Assembly: GCA_902384455.1 (NCBI GenBank)
Contig: CABMCB010000090.1
Coordinates: 1 to 44,929 of the forward strand
Length of the DNA: 44,929 nt
DNA from: an uncultured archaeon
Lineage (GTDB): Archaea; Altiarchaeota; Altiarchaeia; IMC4; SCGC-AAA252-I15
Direction: 5' to 3'
A model generated the notes under the pieces. The model was not told the origin of the DNA. It searched no databases and saw nothing but the letters and a program-made list of their open reading frames with translations. Both the position numbers and the translations under genes were made by a program. Numbering within the stretch: position 1 is the stretch's first letter; each line of letters begins with the position of its first letter. This document shows, piece by piece, positions 23,358-30,330 of the stretch.

Positions 23358-24003
23358 AGAAAGAGAAGTAGTCCTGCCCGGGCAGGTCATAGCGACAAAG
23401 GAAAAGTACGATTACTTGACGTGCGAAGTCGACGGAGAAAACGTCGTAGCCCTAACCCAAGGACTATTCCACTTAGGCAAATACGGCGCAGAAATCGTGC
23501 CGCTAGCCGGAGTATACCGGCCAAAATCGGAAGACGTAGTCATAGGAGTAATCACCTCCGTGGGAAACAGCAGCTGGGGCGTAGACATAAAAGTCCCATA
23601 CAACTGCCAGCTACCCGCCGACGAAGTCACCCGAGACGTAGCAGGAGTCGACCTCACACGATTCTACAAAGTCGGAGACATAATATCAGGAATAGTGCGG
23701 TCAGTAAACGAACTGCACGAAACAACACTCACGCGCCCCTGGAAACTACAAGGCGGAAGAATAATCGAAGTAGAACCAGTCAAAGTACCCAGAATAATAG
23801 GCAAAAAACGCAGCATGCTCACGGTACTCAAAGAAAAAACAGGAAGCAAAATCATCGTGGGCCAAAACGGCCTAGTGTGGATTTCAGGAGAACAAACTCC
23901 CTTGGTCATAGAAGCAATAGAAAAAATCCAGAAAGAAGCCCACACACAAGGACTAACAGACAGAATAGCCCACATGCTAGACGAAAAAACAAGAAAACAC
24001 TAA
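23344..24003 (+). CDS. rrp4: Exosome subunit Rrp4
   Basis: 219 residues. An N-terminal domain (about 1-60, VLPGQVIATKEKY) precedes an S1 domain (about 62-130, VIGVITSVGNSSWGVDIKVPY) and a KH domain (about 140-205, VPRIIGKKRSMLTVLKEKTGSKIIVGQNGLVWI). Three copies cap the Rrp41/Rrp42 ring and bind RNA. It overlaps SBDS by 14 bases and is followed after 21 bases by rrp41, whose ATG has a GAGAGGA Shine-Dalgarno sequence. Most of the gene is in an A/C-ending codon tract. Confidence 0.96.
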   Translation: MYHAKEREVVLPGQVIATKEKYDYLTCEVDGENVVALTQGLFHLGKYGAEIVPLAGVYRPKSEDVVIGVITSVGNSSWGVDIKVPYNCQLPADEVTRDVAGVDLTRFYKVGDIISGIVRSVNELHETTLTRPWKLQGGRIIEVEPVKVPRIIGKKRSMLTVLKEKTGSKIIVGQNGLVWISGEQTPLVIEAIEKIQKEAHTQGLTDRIAHMLDEKTRKH

Positions 24004-24024
24004 ACTCTAAGAGAGGAAAAAAGA

Positions 24025-24546
24025 ATGAGCGGTTTAACCACTGACATAGAACTGATAAAGGACGGCCTAAGACTAGACGGCCGGAAAGTAGACGAGCTTC
24101 GCCCGATAAGTATGAAAGTCGGAGTGCTCAAACGCGCTGATGGAAGCGCATTCGTGGAATGGGGCAACAACAAAGTGCTTGCGGCCGTGTACGGTCCGAG
24201 GACTCTTCATCCCCGTTTCCTGCAGGACAACACTAAGGCGGTTGTGCGGTACATATACAATATGGCGCCCTTTAGCGTTGACGACCGCAAGAAGCCTGGT
24301 CCTGATAGGCGCAGCGTTGAAATAGGGAAGATAAGCGCTGAAGCGTTGGAGAACGTAGTGATGACGGAGGATTATCCTAACGCAGTCATAGACGTCTTCG
24401 TTGAAGTGCTTCAGGCGGACGCCGGAACAAGGTGCGTAGGCTTGACTGCAGCTAGTTTGGCTTTGGCGGACGCCGGAATCCCAATGAAGGATTTGGTGGC
24501 CGCGTGCGCTGCAGGTAAGGCTGGCGATGAGGTAGTTTTGGATTAG
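24025..24546 (+). CDS. rrp41: Exosome subunit Rrp41, N-terminal part ending at in-frame TAG
   Basis: 173 residues of the RNase PH fold, versus about 240-250 in intact Rrp41. It has the N-terminal [12 protein letters not shown] motif, the RNA-binding arginines at R95/R96 (PDRRSVEIG) and the phosphate-binding loop AGTRC (133-137), with [14 protein letters not shown] following. It stops at D173 with TAG (24544-24546). The next codon is an ATG in the same frame, and the following 69 residues are the missing C-terminal part. Thus this is a split gene, a read-through site or a point error in a single rrp41. Rrp41 is the catalytic phosphorolytic subunit of the archaeal exosome, so this matters for RNA decay. 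Confidence 0.9.
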   Translation: MSGLTTDIELIKDGLRLDGRKVDELRPISMKVGVLKRADGSAFVEWGNNKVLAAVYGPRTLHPRFLQDNTKAVVRYIYNMAPFSVDDRKKPGPDRRSVEIGKISAEALENVVMTEDYPNAVIDVFVEVLQADAGTRCVGLTAASLALADAGIPMKDLVAACAAGKAGDEVVLD

Positions 24547-24756
24547 ATGAAGGATGAGGATAACTTTGGGACGGCTGATGTGCCTGTGGCAATTACGCCG
24601 CGCAATGGTAACGTCGTGTTGTTGCAGATGGACGGGAAGCTGACTCAAGACGAGTTTAAGAAGGCTTTCCGGCTGGCTGTAAAAGGCGATCAAGACGTGT
24701 ATGAGATACAGAAGCAGGCGCTTCTCTCAAAATCAAAAACAGAGGTCATAGAGTAA
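24547..24756 (+). CDS. rrp41: Exosome subunit Rrp41, C-terminal part
   Basis: 69 residues starting at the ATG directly after the TAG of the N-terminal part, in the same frame. EDNFGTADVPVAITPRNGNVVLLQMDGKLT is the expected continuation of Rrp41 after VVLD, and D11 of GTADVP is in the region that carries the catalytic acid. The helix KKAFRLAVKGDQDVYEIQKQALL ends the RNase PH fold. With the TAG counted as one residue, the two parts join with no gap or overlap relative to the family. No own Shine-Dalgarno sequence is evident, so any separate translation would depend on TAGATG coupling. It could be expressed as a second polypeptide, by read-through, or not at all. Confidence 0.85.
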   Translation: MKDEDNFGTADVPVAITPRNGNVVLLQMDGKLTQDEFKKAFRLAVKGDQDVYEIQKQALLSKSKTEVIE

Positions 24757-24757
24757 A

Positions 24758-25537
24758 ATGGACATACAATACTACTTGAAGAGAGACTACATCCGAAGCA
24801 TCATAACTGAAGGACGCCGAGTGGACGGCCGAGACTACGATCAAAGCAGGGAGCTCACCATAGAGAAAGGTTACATCAAGGAAAAAGCCGACGGAAGCGC
24901 GCTGGCCCGCTTGGGCGACACGCAGGTTCTGGTTGGAGTAAGCCTTGGAGTCGGCGTCCCATACCAGGACCGCCCTAAGGAAGGCATTTTGACCACAAGC
25001 GCAGAGCTTCGCCCTCTTGCAGACCCCACGTTCGAGATTGGGCCTCCAGGAGCTGACAGCATTGAGATAGCCCGCGTCGTGGACCGGGGAATACGCGAAA
25101 GCGGATGCATAGACACTTCGGCTTTATTCATTGAGGAAGGCAAGGTGTGGGCAGTATACTTGGACATTCACGTTTTGGACAACGACGGCAACCTGTTCGA
25201 TGTGGCGTCTGCCGCAGCTGTTGCGGCATTGCACGACACGCGGATGCCTATTATCGAGGACGGCATACTTAAGCACGGCAACTGGACCGACAAAAAGCTT
25301 CCGGTTACATGCGCTCCTGTGTCGTCGACTTTCGCCAAAATAGGCAACGCAATAGTGCTTGACCCGACCCTTGACGAGGAATACGGCATGGACGCCCGAC
25401 TAACCCTGACTGTCACGGACACAATGAACGCAGCCCAAAAAGGCGGAGTCGGCTCATTCACCCCAGACGAAGTGGAAGAGTGCGTGGACAAAGCATTCGA
25501 GCGCGCGGAAGAAATTAGGCGCCTCATCACGGAGTAA
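24758..25537 (+). CDS. rrp42: Exosome subunit Rrp42
   Basis: 259 residues, full length for Rrp42. It has the same RNase PH fold: EGRRVDGRDYDQSRELTIEKG at the start, LGDTQVLVGVSLGVGVPY, and the C-terminal domain with NAIVLDPTLDEEYGMDARLTLTVT. It is inactive in itself but forms the hexameric ring with Rrp41 and completes the active site. It starts one base after the Rrp41 C-terminal part. Rrp42 is intact, so a defect would be limited to its partner. Confidence 0.96.
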   Translation: MDIQYYLKRDYIRSIITEGRRVDGRDYDQSRELTIEKGYIKEKADGSALARLGDTQVLVGVSLGVGVPYQDRPKEGILTTSAELRPLADPTFEIGPPGADSIEIARVVDRGIRESGCIDTSALFIEEGKVWAVYLDIHVLDNDGNLFDVASAAAVAALHDTRMPIIEDGILKHGNWTDKKLPVTCAPVSSTFAKIGNAIVLDPTLDEEYGMDARLTLTVTDTMNAAQKGGVGSFTPDEVEECVDKAFERAEEIRRLITE

Positions 25538-25542
25538 AAAAC

Positions 25543-25563
25543 AGAGGCATTTTTATTGCCTCT
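25543..25563 (+). terminator. Hairpin between rrp42 and rpl37ae
   Basis: AGAGGCA (25543-25549) and TGCCTCT (25557-25563) form a perfect 7-bp stem with a seven-base loop of mostly T. It starts five bases after the rrp42 stop and lies 18 nt before the rpl37ae start. It could be a partial terminator or an RNA-processing signal separating exosome and ribosomal/transcription genes. There is no long T run after the stem. Confidence 0.4.
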
Positions 25564-25581
25564 TTCCCTATTGGGATAGCC

Positions 25582-25845
25582 ATGTACAGTCACACCCGCA
25601 AGGTAGGCAGCCTCGGAAGATACGGCCCAAGATTAGGCCGGAAAGTCCGGGAAGAAATTAAGAAGGTGGAGGACGACGCCCTAAAGAACAGGGCATGCCC
25701 CACATGCGGAAGTGCGCGGGTTAAAAGGCAGTTTGCAGGTTCCTGGAAGTGCGCGACATGTTCGGCCGTGTTCACTGCAGGCGCATTCACGCCTAAAACA
25801 CGCAAGTCAACCGCTTCTGCAGATGAATCTGCAAAGGAGAAATAA
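25582..25845 (+). CDS. rpl37ae: Ribosomal protein L37Ae (eL43)
   Basis: 87 residues. The RYGPRLGRKVR basic start and a zinc ribbon with C39, C42, C57 and C60 (CPTCG, CATC) are typical of eL43 of the large subunit. The C-terminal tail is rich in Ser/Ala/Lys and likely disordered. It is followed by rpoP after one base, with a GGAG sequence just upstream of that start. This gene order (exosome, L37Ae, RpoP, Pcc1, prefoldin beta) is standard in archaea. Confidence 0.96.
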   Translation: MYSHTRKVGSLGRYGPRLGRKVREEIKKVEDDALKNRACPTCGSARVKRQFAGSWKCATCSAVFTAGAFTPKTRKSTASADESAKEK

Positions 25846-25846
25846 T

Positions 25847-25999
25847 ATGAGTTATGTATGCATTGAGTGCGGTTCGGAGTTCGAGTACGCTGACGTCGTG
25901 AAAAACAGGCTTCAGTGCGTTGCATGCCGCGAAAAACGGAGCAACATTTGGTACAAGCGCCGACCTCAAAGCCTGCCAAAGATGATTCTGGCGCGATGA
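25847..25999 (+). CDS. rpoP: RNA polymerase subunit P (Rpo12)
   Basis: 50 residues, the usual length. The zinc ribbon is C5-x2-C8 and C24-x2-C27, followed by the conserved basic end SNIWYKRRP and a short tail ending in KMILAR, as in archaeal Rpo12/RpoP. It is part of the polymerase core assembly platform. Its TGA overlaps the next ATG as ATGA. Confidence 0.92.
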   Translation: MSYVCIECGSEFEYADVVKNRLQCVACREKRSNIWYKRRPQSLPKMILAR

Positions 26000-26238
26000 A
26001 CACGCTGTCCGTCGAAGCGCGAATGAATCCCGCGTCTGCGACGGCCATTGCGCGTTCGTTGTCGATTGAATCTGCCTCCAAAGGATACGACAAGTCTTCG
26101 GTGGACGTGAGCGTGGAAAAAGACGTTCTGCGGCTTACGGTTTGCGCAGAAGACCTTCATACTCTTCGCGCTTCAGCAAGCACCTACTTACGGTGGCTTA
26201 AAATGGCGAAAGACCTAGTGTCAAACGAGGACACATAA
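25996..26238 (+). CDS. pcc1: KEOPS complex subunit Pcc1
   Basis: 80 residues, overlapping the rpoP stop by four bases (ATGA). The alpha/beta pattern with SATAIARSLSIE at the first helix, VSVEKDVLRLTVCAEDLHTLRASASTYLRWLKMA fits the Pcc1 family. Pcc1 dimerises and bridges Kae1 in KEOPS, which makes the t6A modification of tRNAs. The other KEOPS genes (kae1/bud32, cgi121) are not in the window. Place in the superoperon supports the call. Confidence 0.87.
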   Translation: MNTLSVEARMNPASATAIARSLSIESASKGYDKSSVDVSVEKDVLRLTVCAEDLHTLRASASTYLRWLKMAKDLVSNEDT

Positions 26239-26242
26239 AACG

Positions 26243-26602
26243 ATGGACGTACCACCTCAGATTCAGGACAAACTCAACCAATACCAGATGCTTCAGCAGC
26301 AGATGCAGGCTAACGCTGTTCAACGCCAGCAACTCCTGTTGTCCGTCAGAGACGCAGACCAAGCCCTTGAGGCTTTAACCGAAGTTGCAGACGAAGCCGC
26401 CGTTTACCGTGCGGCAGGCACTCTGCTCGTAAAAACGTCCAAGCCGCAGATGGTGAAGGCGCTTACCGAGGAAAAAGAGCTTTCTGAGGCTAAAGAGAAG
26501 GTTCTTGAGAAGCAGGAGAAAAAAATCGTCGAGAAAGCGGAAGCCTTAAGAAGCGACCTGCAGAAGATGCTTTCAGGCGCTCAGGGCGCAGACGGCGGCT
26601 GA
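26243..26602 (+). CDS. pfdB: Prefoldin beta subunit
   Basis: 119 residues. Two long coiled-coil helices (about 5-45 and 75-110) flank a beta hairpin (AAVYRAAGTLLVKTSKPQMVKAL), the mark of prefoldin beta. The C-terminal coil is Lys/Glu-rich and ends in a short Gly/Ala tail. Four beta and two alpha subunits form the jellyfish-like chaperone that hands substrates to the thermosome. The alpha gene is elsewhere. It is the last recognised gene of the superoperon. Confidence 0.95.
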   Translation: MDVPPQIQDKLNQYQMLQQQMQANAVQRQQLLLSVRDADQALEALTEVADEAAVYRAAGTLLVKTSKPQMVKALTEEKELSEAKEKVLEKQEKKIVEKAEALRSDLQKMLSGAQGADGG

Positions 26603-26609
26603 AAATAAA

Positions 26610-26960
26610 ATGCTCCGCGAAAGAAAGAAGGCGGAGGATTCTGGGACAGGCACGTCCCCATTAGAGCCCCACGATTACGGCGACGTCAGGACGACAGGCA
26701 CATTAACTCCCGATCACGCAGACGCTATGCTGTACCTGGGAGCAACACTCCTTTACTCCAAACAAATACGCGAGGAAGGAGATCAAGTGCGAGAAAGAGA
26801 AGAACTGAGAAAAATCACTCCACAGCAAGCAATGGAAGCTTTCGGTAAGGGAGGCGATCCAGGAAAAAAACTAGCCGTCTTAATTCCTCACGGACCGGAA
26901 GCAATCAAGAGGATGGCTCAGTTATGGCGGGAAACCCATCCTAAAGGCGAAATCCAATAA
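26610..26960 (+). CDS. Unknown small protein at the end of the superoperon
   Basis: 116 residues, beginning seven bases after the prefoldin stop, so it is probably co-transcribed. It is hydrophilic and mostly helical, with a Glu/Arg-rich segment (EEGDQVREREELRK) in the middle and a second conserved-looking part, KLAVLIPHGPEAIKRMAQLW. No zinc site, membrane helix or known domain was found. The position usually held by small genes such as DUF3194 in other archaea is occupied here by a protein that does not resemble them. Function unknown. Confidence 0.65.
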   Translation: MLRERKKAEDSGTGTSPLEPHDYGDVRTTGTLTPDHADAMLYLGATLLYSKQIREEGDQVREREELRKITPQQAMEAFGKGGDPGKKLAVLIPHGPEAIKRMAQLWRETHPKGEIQ

Positions 26961-26972
26961 AGCCGATTTATT

Positions 26973-28868
26973 CTAGCTGGGGCTGACTACCGCTATATTG
27001 AATGACGCCGTGTTCTCGAGTGACTCAACCTCGAATTCCATAGAATTCACTCCCGGAAACGTGGGGGTCACCGACAAATTAAGCGTCTTCTGCTCGCAAT
27101 CCAAACATACAGTGCAGTTGTCGCGACGCAACCTCATCTCCCTATTCACATAAACCGTCCTAATGCAGTCCCCCGCAGCAACTACCACATTCGAGGCCGT
27201 CTTCGGCGGAATGTCGAGTAAGACTTTGACGTAAACCCTCTGTAAGTTTGATTTGAACAGTATCGGTTCAGTCAGAGAGTAGTTTCCGTAAGCCCAGTCT
27301 ATGCCCCCCTCAGAATACTTCCAGTCGACAATCCTTATGTTGCCGGAACCCTCCGGGACGGCCAGGGAAAGCGAAATAAGGATAAGCCCGACGACGGCAA
27401 AAGACACGGGAGAAACATTGCCCTGGCGGCTCTTGCTTGACGCACGAAGCGCCCGAAATAGAGACCACAAAGAGTAAGCAAGAATCACAAGGCCTAATGC
27501 GTAGGGGGCATTGCGTGCGCTGGAGAGCAACGAGTCAAAATTCGTCGACAACGATTGTATCGGCCCTCCTGCGGATAGAGTGAATTCTCGTATGCTGTGG
27601 CCTTTGATGCCGACGACTTCCTCTGCCGTTTTGAACGCGCAGTAGGCCGATAGACTCAGGAAGATGATGCCGTAAATGGCTGATTGCGCGTTTTTTTTGG
27701 TGAATGGTTGTAGTCCGACTGCGATAAGCGGCGTTAGCGCTGCCGCGGCAGTTAGCAGGTACGGCGTGTCGTAGAAGTCGGCCCAGTATTTGGGGAGTAT
27801 TGCGTAGGTTGTAAGGGTTATGATTGGTAGTGCCGTAAGTAGTGCGGTTTCTTTGTTTTGTTTTTTGTTTGCGTGTGAGATTCCAAATATTGAGAGTATT
27901 AATATGGGGCTTATTGCTAGAAGTCCGTTGAGTTTGTCGTTGCCTGTAATCAGTGTTATTAGTCTGTTGCTGAGGGTGGCATCAGTTAGGTTTATGTGGT
28001 TTGGGATTATTTCTGAGACGTGTGTTTTGTATGCGTATCCTGCGTTCAGGGGCCCTCCGAAGGATATGGTGTTGTAGCTTGCCAGGATGAGTATGGGTAT
28101 CATTAAAGACAGGAGCATGTCTGTTGTGTTGCTGTTGAGGCTATCCAGATTGATTTTCTTGGACCAGATGAGGTAGATGAGGATGACTGCGCAAGGTACT
28201 GCGTTCATGTACTCTAACGCTATGGATGCGCCTAATGCGAACCCGAGCAATACGGCGTTTTGGGCTTCGTCCTGGATTTTCTTTGATTTAAGCGAGACGT
28301 ATATTCCAATCAGAATAAGCATTGATGAGGGGCTTTGAGGCAGCAGCAGTGTCGCGTATTTCCAGTTGAGCGTGCCAAAGGCGAAAACTGCGGAAGAAAT
28401 TGCGGCAGCTTGTTTTTTTGCGCCAAGCAGCCTGCTTATGCGGTAAACAAGTATTACGCTTATGGCGGAAGATAGCGCCGGAAGAAGCAGGACGTAGAAC
28501 AAAGCGGGATTGCCGTAGTCTGCGCCGTCATAAAAACGGGCCGCCTGTATGAGAAAAGAAACTATTTTTCCTGCCGCATAAAAGGGGACTGCCATCAACG
28601 CCGTTCCCGGCGCTCCGTAAAGGTAGTAGTGGCCGTCTTTTTTTGTGTATTCCCCGTGGCTTGCGTAAATGATGTTTTTGTCTATCTTTAGGGTGTGTTC
28701 GTCGACTATTGCTTTGGCCAGCGCGTAGTGTCCTCCGTCTATGGGGGAGGCGATGCCGGTGGTGCTTGCGACGTATGCCGCGAACGTGATTAAGAATAAT
28801 GCGGCTTGAATCCGTGATTCGCCGTCCTGCTTAGAATTTTTTTTTTCCACATCAAATAGGGAATTCAC
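26973..28868 (-). CDS. GT-C-fold glycosyltransferase-like membrane protein
   Basis: 631 residues from a GTG that overlaps the glyS stop as GTGA, implying coupled translation. Ten to twelve hydrophobic spans cover about 20-500, and the last 130 residues are a beta-rich extracytoplasmic domain with N-x-S/T sites and paired cysteines (CIR, CTVCLDC). After the first span, ASPIDGGHYALAKAIVDEHTLKID carries the acidic residue typical of the first loop of PMT/ArnT-like GT-C enzymes, which move a sugar from a polyprenyl phosphate carrier to protein or lipid. The donor and acceptor are unknown. The segment 27600-28130 is in an A/C-ending codon tract on its own strand. Confidence 0.78.
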   Translation of the reverse strand: MNSLFDVEKKNSKQDGESRIQAALFLITFAAYVASTTGIASPIDGGHYALAKAIVDEHTLKIDKNIIYASHGEYTKKDGHYYLYGAPGTALMAVPFYAAGKIVSFLIQAARFYDGADYGNPALFYVLLLPALSSAISVILVYRISRLLGAKKQAAAISSAVFAFGTLNWKYATLLLPQSPSSMLILIGIYVSLKSKKIQDEAQNAVLLGFALGASIALEYMNAVPCAVILIYLIWSKKINLDSLNSNTTDMLLSLMIPILILASYNTISFGGPLNAGYAYKTHVSEIIPNHINLTDATLSNRLITLITGNDKLNGLLAISPILILSIFGISHANKKQNKETALLTALPIITLTTYAILPKYWADFYDTPYLLTAAAALTPLIAVGLQPFTKKNAQSAIYGIIFLSLSAYCAFKTAEEVVGIKGHSIREFTLSAGGPIQSLSTNFDSLLSSARNAPYALGLVILAYSLWSLFRALRASSKSRQGNVSPVSFAVVGLILISLSLAVPEGSGNIRIVDWKYSEGGIDWAYGNYSLTEPILFKSNLQRVYVKVLLDIPPKTASNVVVAAGDCIRTVYVNREMRLRRDNCTVCLDCEQKTLNLSVTPTFPGVNSMEFEVESLENTASFNIAVVSPS

Positions 28869-30319
28869 TTAAGCAGGGCTGGAAGCTCAGATATGCTTAC
28901 GCGCCTCTGCTGCTTGGTGTCCCTGTCTCTTACCGTGACTGTGCCGTCCTTGAGGGAGTCGTAGTCGATGGTTACCGCGTATGGGACTCCTATTTCGTCG
29001 GCGCGCGCGTACCTTCGCCCTATGCTTCCTGATTCGTCAGAGTAAACGTATAATCCGGCGTTCTTGAGGAGCTCGAAAACTTCGCGGGCTTTTTCCGGCA
29101 GATTATCCTTCTTCTGCAGAGCAAACACTCCCGCACGATAAGGAGCTACCGCAGGCGGGAAAGCAAACCACTCGTAGTCGCGGCCTTCTTTGTCTGCGGG
29201 GCGTAGGCAGCTTTCTAGTAGGCAGTATATTGGGCGGTCTACTCCGTAGGCGACTTCCAGTACGTGGGGGACGAATTTTCTTCCGTCTATGTTTACTGAC
29301 AGGTCTTGTTTGCTTACGTTTATGTGTTGTGTGAGGTCGTAGTCTCCTCGGTCGCTTATGCCTACAAGCTCTATTCTGCCTATGCTTGGGCTTAGGTATT
29401 CCACGTCCCATGTGTCGCTGCTGTAGAATGCTCTTTCGTCGTCGCGGTGTTGCCGTAGGCTTAGTTTTGAGGGGTCTATGCCTACGTCAGTGAAGAATCT
29501 TAATGCTAAAGCCAGGTGGTACGCTATTAGGGGGCATGTGATTATGCCTTCATTAAGGGCTTGTTCTATTGTTTTTTCCACTACGTCGTCTTTCTTTGTT
29601 CGTATGGAAATGTTTTTCTTTGCTTCCTGCGGGAGATTTACGGGGTCGTTTTTGGTTGCGGGGTCGAGGAAGTACTGGATTTCCGCCTGCAGGAACTCCC
29701 TAAGTCGAATCATCACTTGGCGGGGGCTTATTTCGTTGCGGTAGCTTCGCCCTATCTGTAGGACTCCGAAAGGCAGCTTCCGTCTTGCCGTCTCAAAAAG
29801 CCGCTTGAAAGGAAGGTACGTGGTTTGCGCGGTCTCAGGGCGCAGGTAAGCGGTGACTTTGTTTCTGCCGGGCCCCACGTGCGTCTGGAACATAAGGTTG
29901 AACGTGTAGGGGTTCTCCAGTTTACCGCCGCACTTAGGGCATGTGATGCGGTACTCATCTATCGCTTTTGCGAGGTCTGAAATAGACATGCCCTCAGTCC
30001 TAATGTTTGCCTTCTGCGCAACCAGATGGTCCGCCCTATACGGCTCACCGCACTTTAAGCATTCTGTCGTGATGTCCGCGAAACTTTTGACGTGGCCTGA
30101 GGCGACCCAGACGGGCTCCGGCGAAACAGTTGGGCATTCCACCTCCATGCAGCCCTCAGAAACTATATACTGCCTGCGAAGCACTTCCTGCAGGTTATTC
30201 TTGATGCGGCTTCCTACCGGCCCATAGTCAATGAACCCCGCCAGTCCGCCGTAAATCTCGAAGCTAGGGTACACTATCCCGCGTCGTTTGCCAATCTCAA
30301 GTATAGTATCATAAGACAT
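28865..30319 (-). CDS. glyS: Glycyl-tRNA synthetase (alpha2 type)
   Basis: 484 residues. Class II motif 1 (FIDYGPVGSRIKNNL), the zinc-like insertion with CLKCG and CPKCG, motif 2 (RSYRNEISPRQVMIRLREFLQ) and motif 3 (VLEVAYGVDRPIYCLLE) are present, followed by the anticodon-binding domain (about 390-484). This is the archaeal/eukaryotic homodimeric enzyme. It attaches glycine to tRNA-Gly. The length is shorter than the usual 550-570, mostly in the insertions. It starts 11 bases after the TPR gene stop and runs into the glycosyltransferase gene. Confidence 0.96.
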   Translation of the reverse strand: MSYDTILEIGKRRGIVYPSFEIYGGLAGFIDYGPVGSRIKNNLQEVLRRQYIVSEGCMEVECPTVSPEPVWVASGHVKSFADITTECLKCGEPYRADHLVAQKANIRTEGMSISDLAKAIDEYRITCPKCGGKLENPYTFNLMFQTHVGPGRNKVTAYLRPETAQTTYLPFKRLFETARRKLPFGVLQIGRSYRNEISPRQVMIRLREFLQAEIQYFLDPATKNDPVNLPQEAKKNISIRTKKDDVVEKTIEQALNEGIITCPLIAYHLALALRFFTDVGIDPSKLSLRQHRDDERAFYSSDTWDVEYLSPSIGRIELVGISDRGDYDLTQHINVSKQDLSVNIDGRKFVPHVLEVAYGVDRPIYCLLESCLRPADKEGRDYEWFAFPPAVAPYRAGVFALQKKDNLPEKAREVFELLKNAGLYVYSDESGSIGRRYARADEIGVPYAVTIDYDSLKDGTVTVRDRDTKQQRRVSISELPALLK

Positions 30320-30330
30320 TTTTCACTCCT

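Noticed and set aside
23421..24044. 207-residue Arg-rich open frame overlapping rrp4
   Set aside because: Same shadow effect; rrp4 with S1 and KH domains is the true gene, and the shadow protein is low-complexity Arg/Ser/His.
24544..24546. Genome-wide reassignment of TAG (pyrrolysine-type decoding)
   Set aside because: TAG ends at least six other genes in the window at their expected length, so it is a normal stop; only a site-specific effect remains possible.
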